A stretch of DNA of 64,000 nt, taken from positions 1-64,000 of the forward strand of contig JAUYSM010000115.1 of NCBI GenBank assembly GCA_030696315.1, in the 5' to 3' direction. Position 1 is the first letter of the stretch. Each line of letters begins with the position of its first letter. The DNA comes from Pseudohongiella sp. (GTDB lineage: Bacteria; Pseudomonadota; Gammaproteobacteria; Pseudomonadales; Pseudohongiellaceae). The notes under the pieces are model-generated. The model was not told where the DNA came from. It searched no databases and saw nothing but the letters and a program-made list of their open reading frames with translations. Below, one piece after another: positions 1-8,987 of the stretch. The position numbers and the translations under genes were made by a program.

Positions 1-2
1 AC

Positions 3-1454
3 CAATGTCAGGAAGAAAAAAACGCTTATGCAGCGCTTGAACAAAAAATTATTTCACTGCGTCATGAGTTGAAACTCTCCGACGACATCACGCACGATCA
101 ACATCGTGACGCACTCAAGCGTGAACTGGCGGGCATCAGTCAAACGCTGGATGTGATCGAATCAGAGCAGGACCAGCTAAAGTTACTCGAGCAGGCTGCG
201 GATCAGGCACAAACTACACTGAACGAGGTCAGACTACTGATCACAGCGCTGACTCATGCGCAGGAGTTGCTGGCGAACAACCAACAACAACTGCAGAAAT
301 TATCCGAACAAACACACATTGCCCGCACCCATTTATCTGAACTACAACAGCAAGTGGACAAACTCTCGTCCGAACGCAAACAACTGTTAGGTGATCAGAA
401 TCCAGACAAGCTTGAATCTGAGCTACTTGAGGCGCTGGCGTCGGCTGACGCTGTATTACAAACTGCTTTGCAGCAAAAACAATTGGCTGAAAAACAGCTG
501 CACAACAATCAACAGCAACGCCAGGCGCTGACTCAGCAACTCAGTGAACGCCAACAAAAGATACTGACGGCAGCAGCCGCGTTTAATAGCCTGTTAACTC
601 AAAAAGGCTTCAATCAGGAAGCAGACTATCTTGCGGCCTGCTTGCCCGAGACTGAAAGGCTGCAGCTGCAACAACAAGCCGATCTACTGCGTCAGCAAGG
701 CACAGAACTGAATGCCTTGATCAAACAATCCATTGAAGAATTGGATGCGCTGCTGCGGCAAGCCCTGAGCGCTGAGTCACTGGAAACACTACAGCAAACC
801 CTGCTCGACCATGAAAAACAGCTAAACCAATTACAGGAAACCTTGGGTGGGTTGCGCCGTGATTTGCACAACAACGGACAGGCGCGTGAAAAACAAAAAC
901 ATCAGGCTGAAAAAATTGATGTGCAGAAACGCGAACTGGAACGCTGGTCCGCCCTGCATGAGCTGATCGGTTCTGCCGACGGCAAAAAATTCCGCAACTT
1001 TGCGCAGGGACTGACCTTTGAACTGATGATCAGTCACGCCAATCAGCAGCTTCAGAAAATGTCAGATCGATATGTGTTGTTGCGTGACAAAGACCAGCCA
1101 CTTGATTTGAACGTTGTGGACTTTTATCAGGCGGGCGAGATCCGCTCCACCAAAAACCTGTCCGGTGGCGAAAGTTTTATTGTCAGCCTGGCCTTGGCCC
1201 TGGGCCTGTCGCGCATGGCCAGTCGCAATGTGCGGGTTGACTCGCTGTTTCTGGACGAAGGTTTTGGCACACTGGATGAAGATGCGCTGGATACCGCACT
1301 GGAAACACTCAGTAGCCTTCAGCAGGAAGGCAAACTGATCGGCGTGATTTCACACGTGCCCGCCCTAAAAGAGCGTATTGGCACGCAAATCAAAGTGGCA
1401 CCCGGCCCCGGCGGACGCAGTACGCTCAGCGGACCGGGGTGCAGCGCAATCTGA
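3..1454 (+). CDS. sbcC: SbcC, ATPase subunit of SbcCD nuclease (5'-truncated)
   Basis: The frame is open from the window edge, so only the C-terminal ~483 residues are present. SbcC is the SMC/Rad50-like ATPase that works with SbcD to cleave DNA hairpins and blocked ends in the cytoplasm. The first ~310 visible residues are a Gln/Leu/Glu-rich coiled coil. The C-terminal ATPase lobe follows, with the ABC signature LSGGESF near nt 1157 and the Walker B/D-loop stretch SLFLDEGFGTLDED near nt 1240. The late ISHVPALKERI segment is also typical. No zinc-hook CxxC is seen in the visible part, so it must lie upstream if present. The partner sbcD would also be upstream. The family assignment is strong. 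Confidence 0.95.
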   Translation, partial: QCQEEKNAYAALEQKIISLRHELKLSDDITHDQHRDALKRELAGISQTLDVIESEQDQLKLLEQAADQAQTTLNEVRLLITALTHAQELLANNQQQLQKLSEQTHIARTHLSELQQQVDKLSSERKQLLGDQNPDKLESELLEALASADAVLQTALQQKQLAEKQLHNNQQQRQALTQQLSERQQKILTAAAAFNSLLTQKGFNQEADYLAACLPETERLQLQQQADLLRQQGTELNALIKQSIEELDALLRQALSAESLETLQQTLLDHEKQLNQLQETLGGLRRDLHNNGQAREKQKHQAEKIDVQKRELERWSALHELIGSADGKKFRNFAQGLTFELMISHANQQLQKMSDRYVLLRDKDQPLDLNVVDFYQAGEIRSTKNLSGGESFIVSLALALGLSRMASRNVRVDSLFLDEGFGTLDEDALDTALETLSSLQQEGKLIGVISHVPALKERIGTQIKVAPGPGGRSTLSGPGCSAI

Positions 1455-1476
1455 CGAATAGTACCAGTGCTGATTG

Positions 1477-1992
1477 TTATTCGGGGCGTGGCATAAACGG
1501 CAGATCTGTCACGCCAGGATCAATGCCAAGCTGCATCAGCAGCGTGGTAATCTGACCACGATGGTGCGTCTGGTGATTAAAAAAGTGTGTGACGGCCAAC
1601 CACATTGGCAGCACTTTCTCCTGCGCCGCTGTGATAGGCATAAAGCGAAGATCTTTAGCCAGCTCCTCTGCTGATAGACCTGCTGCCCACTCAATAATAC
1701 GCTGATCTTGTTTATCCCGTTCAGACCTTAATTCATTAAAGTCTGCATGTAACTCTTCGCTGAGTGCCTTGGCGACAAACAGATCCTGGACAAACCGTCC
1801 CATCCAGATTTTGTCTGCCAGCAGAATATGATTCAAAGTGCCATGGATAGATTTAAAAAATGCACCCATGTCCTTTTTACGCGTCTCATCGTCCAGCGTT
1901 GCCACAACATCGTAGAGCCGGCCGTTTATCCATTTGTTGTAGTTCGCCATCGTAGTGGCAAAGTTTTTGTCCAAGGCCGAGCACGTATTCAT
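1477..1992 (-). CDS. DinB/YfiT-like four-helix protein
   Basis: A 171-residue protein of the DinB family, named after a Bacillus damage-inducible gene. Members are four-helix bundles that bind a metal through three histidines, and many are thiol-dependent transferases. The likely ligands are H54 (GTLNHILLAD), H140 and H144 (HFFNHQTHHRG); this histidine spacing is the family hallmark. I start at the ATG at 1992 because a GGGAGG ribosome-binding site lies about 8 nt upstream. ATGs further upstream overlap that site. It lies 35 nt downstream of the LysE-type exporter and may share its transcript. The substrate is unknown. Confidence 0.8.
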   Translation of the reverse strand: MNTCSALDKNFATTMANYNKWINGRLYDVVATLDDETRKKDMGAFFKSIHGTLNHILLADKIWMGRFVQDLFVAKALSEELHADFNELRSERDKQDQRIIEWAAGLSAEELAKDLRFMPITAAQEKVLPMWLAVTHFFNHQTHHRGQITTLLMQLGIDPGVTDLPFMPRPE

Positions 1993-2027
1993 CTCCATTC
2001 CTCCCATGACTCTTGATAAATTGGCAA

Positions 2028-2651
2028 TCACTGAAACAGCGGATACATAGACCCCAACAACAGCACACCCATCACCAGATTAAACACGCGTGCTTTCAGC
2101 GGATCCAGTAAAAATGCACGCAAACTGGCACCAAACAGATTCCACATACTGATCACTGGCATGCCCAGCACGGCAAACAGAAAACCTATCATCAAGGTAT
2201 TAGCCCACATGGTTTGAGGCTGTGTGTAGGTAGCAATGGCCGTCAGCATCATCATCCAGGCTTTTGGGTTAACCCATTGAAACATGGCCGCTTGCCAAAA
2301 ACTCAAGGGTTTTGTCACTACAGGCGCATGATCTTTGTCAGACTGCACAACAACTGGTGTGGGCGCAAACGCTGGTTTGATCAGCATCCAGGTCAGGTAT
2401 AACAACGCGCCACCACACAAAATTTTCAACACCATTTCCAGTATTGGAAACCGGGTTAACAGCTGCCCCAATCCCAGCGCAATGGAAATCAGCAGAATCT
2501 GGCAGCCTATGGTAATGCCCAGAATATGAGGGATAGAGCGGCGAAAACCGAAATTGGCGCCCGATGCCAGCAACATCATATTGTTGGGCCCCGGCGTCCC
2601 AGTCATCACCACCACAAATCCCATCAGGGCTATCAATTGCTCTATCGGCAT
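2028..2651 (-). CDS. LysE/RhtB-family amino-acid exporter
   Basis: A 207-residue inner-membrane protein with about six hydrophobic segments. The N-terminal motif TPGPNNMMLLASGANFG (residues 18-34) is diagnostic of the LysE/RhtB family, which exports amino acids or homoserine lactones by proton exchange. The conserved QWVNPKAW motif lies in the second half. It is transcribed away from a MocR-type regulator (start 2862), an arrangement that usually means the regulator controls the exporter. The ribosome-binding site before the ATG is weak. The exported compound cannot be told from sequence. Confidence 0.88.
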   Translation of the reverse strand: MPIEQLIALMGFVVVMTGTPGPNNMMLLASGANFGFRRSIPHILGITIGCQILLISIALGLGQLLTRFPILEMVLKILCGGALLYLTWMLIKPAFAPTPVVVQSDKDHAPVVTKPLSFWQAAMFQWVNPKAWMMMLTAIATYTQPQTMWANTLMIGFLFAVLGMPVISMWNLFGASLRAFLLDPLKARVFNLVMGVLLLGSMYPLFQ

Positions 2652-2720
2652 TTTACTTGCGCGTCCTATTCATCAGTGTTGTTTCAGGATGTGTGCATTC
2701 TGAATAGACAGCGCCAAACA

Positions 2721-2805
2721 ATACAGATATAAAATATGTAAATTGAACCGGTACAGTTATGACTTGATCACTTCTGTATTGCCTAAGTGAGCAGCGTCTG
2801 TACCG
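2721..2805. promoter_or_regulatory. Candidate MocR operator region with TACAG repeats
   Basis: The exporter-regulator intergenic region carries four copies of one motif: ATACAG (2721-2726), GTACAG (2751-2756), CTGTAT (2774-2779) and CTGTAC (2798-2803). The second and fourth copies extend into a perfect 8-bp inverted repeat, CGGTACAG (2749-2756) and CTGTACCG (2798-2805). MocR/GabR-type regulators bind widely spaced direct or inverted repeats upstream of divergent targets, so these are plausible operators. The repeats are seen directly; their function is inferred. Confidence 0.45.
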
Positions 2806-2861
2806 TCAAAATCACCTGCACTTGCATTAGCCTGAAAAAAGAAAGATACGGAGCGAGCATC

Positions 2862-4256
2862 ATGCTGTACCAGCAACTGGCCGATCGTCTGCAGAGTCTG
2901 ATTGGCGAAAACATCTACGAGGTTGGCACTCGGCTGCCAGGTGTGCGTCAACTCAGTCTGCAGCACGAAGTCAGTGTCTCCACTGCTGTGAATGCCTGCC
3001 GTGAATTGGAACAGCGCGGATTGCTGGAGGCGCGCCCGCGCGCAGGGTACTTTGTTCGCCTGCCTCCCGCACAACGAGCCGCACCCCGGCCCGGTAAAAC
3101 CAGCACCAAACCACGCGCCGTGACCGGGCAGGAACGCGTGCTGCGTTTGCTGCAGGCAGTGAATGATCCCGATATCGTTAATCTGGGCGCTGCCGTTCCG
3201 GATGCGGACTTTCTGCCCGTTGCGGTCATGGAGCGCGCATTTCACCATGTGCTGCGCACCCAGCGCCGTCGATGTATGGGTTATGAGTTTCCTCCGGGCG
3301 CACCTGAGTTACGTGCGCAGATAGCCCGTCGACTCGCCGGTCATCAGTGTCAGGTCACGCAGGATGAGGTTCTGATCACCAACAGTTGCCAGGAAGCAAT
3401 GCACATCGCTTTGCAACTGCTAACCAAGCCCGGCGATACCGTTGCTGTGGAGTCGCCTACCTACTACGGATTGCTGCAGGTGATTGAGTCACTGGGCCTG
3501 AAGGCACTGGAGATTCCAACCGATCCGGTCACCGGTATTTCACTGGATGCCTTAGAGATTGCGCTGGAGCGCTGGCCGGTAGCGGCGTTGATTCTGGTGA
3601 GCAATTTTTCCAATCCTTTAGGCGTTTGTATGGCAGATGATCGTAAACAAGCGCTGATGCATTGCCTTAACAAACACAAAGTACCTCTGGTTGAAGATGA
3701 TATCTATGGCGACCTGCCATTTAACGGGCGCCGCCCCTCTCCCATCAAACGCTGGGATACAGAAGGACTGGTCTATTATTGTTCTTCCTCATCAAAAACG
3801 TTGTCAGCCGGTATGCGGGTTGGCTGGCTGGTACCGGGTGCGCAGTTTGAAAAGGCCAGACACCTGCAATTTATCAACACACTGTCAGTGAATACACCGG
3901 CGCAACTGGCACTCGCACATTTTCTGCAACACGGTCACTTCGAACGCAGTCTGCGCAACTCTGCAACTGAATATGCCAAGGCAGTAGCGCGGATGACTGA
4001 TCGTGTTTCACAGCTGTTTCCACGCGAAACACGTGTCAGCCGCCCGGCTGGCGGGTTTGTTTTGTGGCTGGAATTACCGGGTGAACAGGATACGCTTGGT
4101 CTGATGGAAACCGCGCTCGATGCGGGCGTCAGTTTTGCGCCGGGTGAAATGTTTTCAGCCGCAGGCAAATATAATAACTGCCTGCGGCTGAACTGTGCGG
4201 TGCGCTGGGATGCCCGCCTTGAACGGGCACTTATTGTGCTGGCGAAACTGATTTAA
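2862..4256 (+). CDS. MocR-family regulator (GntR HTH plus aminotransferase-like domain)
   Basis: A 464-residue fusion. Residues 1-70 form a GntR winged helix (LPGVRQLSLQHEVSVSTAVNACRELEQRGLLEARPRAGYFV). Residues ~100-460 form a fold-type-I aminotransferase-like domain. The PLP-binding lysine is K312 in SSSSKTLSAGMRVGW, and the upstream NFSNPLG and DDIYGD motifs match the cofactor pocket. Such proteins (GabR, PdxR, TauR) are transcription factors that sense PLP or amino compounds. The ATG at 2862 is chosen because GGAG lies about 8 nt upstream and the helix begins right after it. It is divergent from the LysE exporter, its probable target, and its stop is 2 nt from that of the convergent next gene. 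Confidence 0.88.
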   Translation: MLYQQLADRLQSLIGENIYEVGTRLPGVRQLSLQHEVSVSTAVNACRELEQRGLLEARPRAGYFVRLPPAQRAAPRPGKTSTKPRAVTGQERVLRLLQAVNDPDIVNLGAAVPDADFLPVAVMERAFHHVLRTQRRRCMGYEFPPGAPELRAQIARRLAGHQCQVTQDEVLITNSCQEAMHIALQLLTKPGDTVAVESPTYYGLLQVIESLGLKALEIPTDPVTGISLDALEIALERWPVAALILVSNFSNPLGVCMADDRKQALMHCLNKHKVPLVEDDIYGDLPFNGRRPSPIKRWDTEGLVYYCSSSSKTLSAGMRVGWLVPGAQFEKARHLQFINTLSVNTPAQLALAHFLQHGHFERSLRNSATEYAKAVARMTDRVSQLFPRETRVSRPAGGFVLWLELPGEQDTLGLMETALDAGVSFAPGEMFSAAGKYNNCLRLNCAVRWDARLERALIVLAKLI

Positions 4257-4258
4257 AC

Positions 4259-6697
4259 TCAGGTGCCCAAACGGTAACGCAACTTGATAACCAATTTGCT
4301 GTCCAGTGGATCTTCCCACACGTTGTCAAACTGATCGCCGAAATTGAGCAAGGTGCGACGTTGGTTACCCGCGCGTGAATACACAACAAACAGATCCGAC
4401 AACGGTGCAATTTCCCAACGGTAACGAATCTGGAAATTCATGTTGGAAATTGAAAAGCTGTCAGTCGGGCCAGCGGGTTTAGCGCCTTCCACAAGATCAC
4501 GGCTGCGAGTGGGCGCATCTTTGGGCAGAATAAAAAACCGGTCTTCGTCAGCTTTGATGCCTACCCACTGCAAACCCATGGTCAGCTGCTGGTGAGCCGA
4601 GATGTAGTATTCCATCTTGACACCGGTATCCCATTGGCTGGTCTGGAAAGTGGTGAAATCCTGGCCACCCTGATGTAACAACCAGCCATCACGATCCTGA
4701 TAGTTCAATTCACCCGATAAACTGAAATTGGGCAAAGGACGCCACGTCACACCCAGGTCATAACTTTCGCTGTAACCACCGGCAAATTCAGTTGAGCGGC
4801 CAGCACCAAAATTATAACTGACCGCTTCTGCGGAATTGGTACTGTAGTTGAAACTGAAATTTGTGCGCTCTCGTGTGGCAAAACTGCCATTGCCAAAGCT
4901 GTTCAGGTCATCATAGCGTTTCGGGAAATGCTGAAAGTTGAGATTAACCCGGTCAAGGTTGTTCAACGTCACCGTGGTGCTGATGACCGGGATTGCGTTA
5001 TTGGTACGATCACCATCCAGATTCTCTTCGTAACGCAGGAACGGGTTGACGCGAATATCACGCACCCGTGTCAAACCGGTTTTTACCCATTCAAAGCGGT
5101 ACCAGGCTTCAATAGCATTGTTGCGCTCCTGATATCCAAAATCGTTGATGTCGATAGTGTCATCCAGATAGGTCAGGTTCAGTGTGTGTTTAAAACCCAC
5201 GCGCGGGGTATAGATGATGTCGGTAAACGCACCATATCCCTGACCATTTTCGTCCGAATCAGAGGTCACAACCTGACCATCAAAATTCCAGATACCGCCC
5301 TGCGTCAGGTATTTAAAATCCACTGCGTGTACCGCTGCATCCGAGGCGTCGTGCGCTACCAGCGTGCCGATATAACCGAGGCCCCGGTAGGCAGCCCCAC
5401 CGCCCTGATCTTCGTACAGCACACGGAAAGCCGTAAAATCACGGCCAGTCTGTTCATAACGATTGCCATCATTGCCGCGGAACAAGGCATCATCTTCACT
5501 GGCAGCCAAAACGCCGTATCGGAAACTGCCCACCTGGCCGGTGGCTTTGACCGCCCCTAACAGATCCGCATTCTGCAACCGCTCCCGTTGGGACAGACCC
5601 ACACCCGCCGGCAAATCGGGCGAACGTGGACGACCACCAATGCGACGGGTATTCAGGATAGTGAATCGTTTACCCGTGCTGCCGTTCGAGCGTGCAGAGG
5701 TATTAAAGATCTCCTGACCTTCCTGAAAAAACAAACGCTTTTCAGGAAAAAACGTTTCGCTGGCCGTCAGGTTCACGTCGACGTCATCGGCCTCGGCAGA
5801 TCCAAAATCCGGATTCAGCGTGGCTGTCATCTGAAAATTGGACGAAGGTCGCCAGAATAAATCGACGCCGGTGCGATGGGTCCAGTCGTTGTCAATTTCA
5901 TCATAGGTCGATGCCACGGATGGGAAAAGACTCCATTGCTGGCGCGGGTTGACACCCTCAAGCTGCAACAACGGGAAATTACTCAGAAATATGGCATCTG
6001 ATTTGGCAATGGCAGGCCAGGCATAGTTCTGATTCAGGTGGGCCACCACTCGCTCTGCGTAAATACCAATTTCACGGGTACCTTCGCGGAACGGCATGGC
6101 AAGTTGTCCCCAGGGAATGTAGTACTCTGCAGACCAGCCTGTCGCTGTCTCAGACGTAGCACCATACCAGGCGCCGTCCCACTGACTGTTGTACTGACGC
6201 TCTGGCAGAATAGTGCCATCCATCTGGTTATCGCCCAGCGCCAGGCTGACCCAGTATCCAAACTGGCCTTCGCCGGACGTATCCAGCGTGATCGACAGGC
6301 GATCACGGGTGAGTTCACGGTTATCACGTGCGCTGATGCGACGAACCAGGGTTTCAGGCGGCTGATCCATCTCAGCACTCATGTAGATGCCACGTGCATT
6401 ATAGAAAACACGCAGCCGAGTATCGTAGGGTGCAGGCGCCAGGGTTTCTGGCTCAACGACGCCCATACCACTGAACGTTGGGATACGTGACCAGACGGCA
6501 TCATCTACTCGTCCGTCGATATCAATGGCCACATCATCGGGCATTTCAGTCAGTTGCAACTTCAGTTCGCGACCTACGCGTCCCTGGTAGCTGCCATCAT
6601 TCAGGTTAATTCCGGTGGACAATGGCTGAGCCAGTGCCCCCTGTGTCATGTACACGGAAATCATTCCGGCAAGAGAAAGGCGATACAAGGATTTCAA
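4259..6697 (-). CDS. DUF5916 outer-membrane protein with CBM9-like domain
   Basis: An 812-residue secreted protein. A signal peptide ends near residue 23 (TQGALA). Residues ~50-210 resemble the CBM9-like fold: DIDGRVDDAVWSRIPTF, then alternating strands with YWVSLALGDNQMDGT. The rest (~220-812) is rich in alternating aromatic/polar strands ending in KLVIKLRYRLGT, typical of the DUF5916 beta-barrel-like region. Family members are common in marine and soil bacteria, and their function is not established. It stands alone on the minus strand, and 197 nt separate it from the divergent gene at 6895. Confidence 0.8.
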   Translation of the reverse strand: MKSLYRLSLAGMISVYMTQGALAQPLSTGINLNDGSYQGRVGRELKLQLTEMPDDVAIDIDGRVDDAVWSRIPTFSGMGVVEPETLAPAPYDTRLRVFYNARGIYMSAEMDQPPETLVRRISARDNRELTRDRLSITLDTSGEGQFGYWVSLALGDNQMDGTILPERQYNSQWDGAWYGATSETATGWSAEYYIPWGQLAMPFREGTREIGIYAERVVAHLNQNYAWPAIAKSDAIFLSNFPLLQLEGVNPRQQWSLFPSVASTYDEIDNDWTHRTGVDLFWRPSSNFQMTATLNPDFGSAEADDVDVNLTASETFFPEKRLFFQEGQEIFNTSARSNGSTGKRFTILNTRRIGGRPRSPDLPAGVGLSQRERLQNADLLGAVKATGQVGSFRYGVLAASEDDALFRGNDGNRYEQTGRDFTAFRVLYEDQGGGAAYRGLGYIGTLVAHDASDAAVHAVDFKYLTQGGIWNFDGQVVTSDSDENGQGYGAFTDIIYTPRVGFKHTLNLTYLDDTIDINDFGYQERNNAIEAWYRFEWVKTGLTRVRDIRVNPFLRYEENLDGDRTNNAIPVISTTVTLNNLDRVNLNFQHFPKRYDDLNSFGNGSFATRERTNFSFNYSTNSAEAVSYNFGAGRSTEFAGGYSESYDLGVTWRPLPNFSLSGELNYQDRDGWLLHQGGQDFTTFQTSQWDTGVKMEYYISAHQQLTMGLQWVGIKADEDRFFILPKDAPTRSRDLVEGAKPAGPTDSFSISNMNFQIRYRWEIAPLSDLFVVYSRAGNQRRTLLNFGDQFDNVWEDPLDSKLVIKLRYRLGT

Positions 6698-6804
6698 AAC
6701 AGCATTCCCGTCGGTGATATTGGTTAGCAGGTATTTTTAGTTGGAACCGGAATCTGCCATCCAACGCCGCATTTGTCTATGCCTTTTACCTACTCAAACC
6801 CTGC

Positions 6805-6850
6805 CTTTTGTCGCCAAAAGCTTGTTTGTTACAAACTGTTGCTGAATAAT
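6805..6850 (+). promoter_or_regulatory. Candidate promoter and adjacent inverted repeat
   Basis: A sigma70-like match: TTGTTT (6822-6827), a 17-nt spacer, and AATAAT (6845-6850), about 45 nt before the ATG at 6895. Directly upstream sits a 6-bp inverted repeat, CTTTTG (6805-6810) and CAAAAG (6815-6820), with a 4-nt spacer, a possible operator. The -10 box is good (5/6) and the -35 box weak (3/6). Confidence 0.4.
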
Positions 6851-6894
6851 CCGACTCAGTCATCTTTTGACACCTAAATACGGGGAAAACAACA

Positions 6895-7917
6895 ATGAGA
6901 CAGATCTCCTTGCACCAAAACACAAGCCTGAAGCGCTTTATCGTGACATCGCTTACCTTAGGACTGACGGTGGCGGCTACTTCAGCGTTTTCTCAGTATG
7001 AAGCCCCGCGCCTCCCCAATGGCCAACCTGACCTGCAAGGCGTGTGGAGCAACAAAACACTGACGCCTTTGACGCGCGACCGCGCACTGGGTGATGCCCG
7101 GCAATTAACCACCGAACAAGTCGCAGCCAAAGAAGGTGCACAGGCAGCGTTTGTAGAAGCAGAATACGCGCCCAGTGACCCCAATCGTGAAGCGGGCGCT
7201 GGTGCGCAAGGTGGCAACGATGGTAATACCGAAGATGGTTACAATGAGTTCTGGAAGGAAGAAGGCGACCGCATCCAGATGATCAATGGCGAATACCGCT
7301 CATCCATCATCATCGAACCAGCCAACGGTCAGATCCCTTTTATCCCCGATCGCAGCCTGCGTCGGCGCTTGCCTGAAGGACTCTCAGCCAATGACGGCCC
7401 GGAAGGTCGCCCTCTTGCTGAACGTTGTTTGTTGTCGTTTGGCAATCACTCCGGCCCGCCCATGTTGCCAGTGATGTACAACAACAATTACCAGATTGTG
7501 CAGAACGATGATTACGTCATGATCATGGCAGAGATGAATCATGATGCGCGTATTATCAAACTCAATGATGAGGTTGATTTACACATGCAAAAATGGATGG
7601 GAGATTCTGTTGGCCGCTGGGAAGGCGACACGCTGGTGGTGACCACAGCTGGTTTTCACCCCCAACAGTTGGTGTTTGGTGCATCACAAAACCTGACCAT
7701 TACAGAGCGCTTCACACGCACCGCCGAGTCGGAAATTCTGTATGCCTTTACGGTGGACGATCCGACCGTGTACACCGAAGCGTGGACAGGCGAGTTAATG
7801 TTTAATGCCCGCCCGGCAGATGAAAAAATCTTTGAGTATGCCTGCCATGAAGGCAACTATGCCTTACCAGGTGTGCTCGCTGGTGCACGTATGCTGGAGT
7901 TGGAAGCTGCACAATAG
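6895..7917 (+). CDS. Secreted protein of unknown function (paralogue A)
   Basis: A 340-residue exported protein; the signal peptide ends around residue 35 (ATSAFS). I do not recognise a characterised family. It opens with the proline-rich motif PRLPNGQPDLQGVWSNKTLTPL, followed by a conserved EGDTLVV strand (SVGRWEGDTLVVTTAGF), an ITERFTR segment, and a C-terminal EYACHEGNYALPGVLAGAR motif. The same motifs occur in the genes at 23584 and 24457, so the window holds three paralogues. It has a good ribosome-binding site (GGGGA) and begins a likely operon with two small membrane proteins and an amidase. The motif set suggests a repeat beta-structure, but no active site can be named. Confidence 0.8.
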   Translation: MRQISLHQNTSLKRFIVTSLTLGLTVAATSAFSQYEAPRLPNGQPDLQGVWSNKTLTPLTRDRALGDARQLTTEQVAAKEGAQAAFVEAEYAPSDPNREAGAGAQGGNDGNTEDGYNEFWKEEGDRIQMINGEYRSSIIIEPANGQIPFIPDRSLRRRLPEGLSANDGPEGRPLAERCLLSFGNHSGPPMLPVMYNNNYQIVQNDDYVMIMAEMNHDARIIKLNDEVDLHMQKWMGDSVGRWEGDTLVVTTAGFHPQQLVFGASQNLTITERFTRTAESEILYAFTVDDPTVYTEAWTGELMFNARPADEKIFEYACHEGNYALPGVLAGARMLELEAAQ

Positions 7918-7934
7918 ATCGGGCAGGTTCGTTT

Positions 7935-8423
7935 ATGCTGGAGTGGTTTGCGCGCATAGAACTGTCCTTGCTCAGTACCGCAGTGCGGGAAATTTGGTGG
8001 GTATTCCCGACGGTTCTGGTCATTCACTCACTGTCGATGGCGATGATGGCGGGTTTTGGTGTGGTGATTTCCCTGAGGGCCATGGGTTTTGTTGCGTCTG
8101 CACCCATGGCCTCGTTGCGTCGCTATACAAGCATATTCTGGACAGGTTTGGCGGCCGCAGCATTCTCGGGCATGGTGCTGTTGATAGCCTACCCCGCCAA
8201 GGCCCTGACCAACCCCTTGTTCTACCTTAAACTGCTGATGCTGTATGTCGCCAGCGGGCTTACCTTGCAACTATCTCAAACCCGATGGGCCTCAGACACT
8301 CAAAAAAGGCTGGCCTTTTTGTCGATGACAGCCTGGTTTGCCGTCATAATCGCCGGTCGATTCCTGGCCTATACGCACTCTGTACTGATGGCCTCCTGGC
8401 TAGTATCACCCGCAGGAGGCTGA
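7935..8423 (+). CDS. Four-helix membrane protein (tandem paralogue 1)
   Basis: A 162-residue inner-membrane protein with about four hydrophobic segments. H31 lies in the first segment (VLVIHSLSM). An NPLFYLKLLMLYVASG motif lies in the third, and AGRF in the last. It aligns with its downstream neighbour at 8427: W..P...(S)LH, a Leu-Arg-(Ala/Leu)-(Met/Leu)-Gly-Phe stretch, NP.F..K(L/M)L, and AGR/GGR. It resembles uncharacterised DUF6644-type proteins, although I cannot confirm that number. The start follows paralogue A by 17 nt, so co-transcription is likely. The conserved intramembrane His could bind heme or a metal; this is inference. Confidence 0.75.
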   Translation: MLEWFARIELSLLSTAVREIWWVFPTVLVIHSLSMAMMAGFGVVISLRAMGFVASAPMASLRRYTSIFWTGLAAAAFSGMVLLIAYPAKALTNPLFYLKLLMLYVASGLTLQLSQTRWASDTQKRLAFLSMTAWFAVIIAGRFLAYTHSVLMASWLVSPAGG

Positions 8424-8426
8424 GCC

Positions 8427-8939
8427 ATGTCACTGGTTGAAACGCTGACTGACTTGAGTTATCGCAGCGGCATATTTACGTTTATGAACACCCAGTGGGG
8501 CTGGCCCATTGTGGAGTCGCTGCATTTTATTGGACTCACCTTGTTGCTGGGCACCGTTGGCTTGTTTGATTTGCGCCTGTTGGGCTTTGGCAGGGGTACT
8601 GCGATCAAGTCCATGCATGCATTGGTGTGGTTCGGCGTGGCAGGATTTGCGCTCAATATCATTACGGGATTGATGTTTATTGTCAGCGACCCTGGTCAAT
8701 ATGTGTACAACCCGGCTTTCCAGGTCAAAATGCTGGCAATGATCCTGGCAGGCATCAATCTTGCTGTGTTTTATCTGCTGGTGGCTGACAACGTCAGACA
8801 GCTGCCCGACGACGCGCTTGTCCCAGCCCCAGCACGATTGCTGGCACTGATTTCTTTAAGCTGCTGGTGTGTTGTGATTGCTGGCGGGCGTCTGATCACA
8901 TTTTATCGACCACCTGAATTCTGGTGCTTCTGGTGCTAA
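8427..8939 (+). CDS. Four-helix membrane protein (tandem paralogue 2)
   Basis: A 170-residue membrane protein starting 3 nt after the previous stop, with a GGAGG ribosome-binding site. It has the same four-segment layout as its neighbour: WPIVESLHFIG (H33), DLRLLGF, NPAFQVKMLAMILAG and a terminal GGRLITFY. The C-terminus adds PPEFWCFWC with two cysteines. The pair looks like a tandem duplication that may form a heterodimer. No catalytic motif is visible. The link with the secreted protein upstream and the lipoprotein amidase downstream rests only on spacing and strand. Confidence 0.75.
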   Translation: MSLVETLTDLSYRSGIFTFMNTQWGWPIVESLHFIGLTLLLGTVGLFDLRLLGFGRGTAIKSMHALVWFGVAGFALNIITGLMFIVSDPGQYVYNPAFQVKMLAMILAGINLAVFYLLVADNVRQLPDDALVPAPARLLALISLSCWCVVIAGGRLITFYRPPEFWCFWC

Positions 8940-8987
8940 ATCCTTTATTCTGGTGATATCTGCTGTTTTGTTCTGTGTGAGGAACAT

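Noticed and set aside
4928-5560. A 210-codon plus-strand frame opposite the DUF5916 gene
   Set aside because: The minus-strand product has a signal peptide and family structure; the other frame does not.
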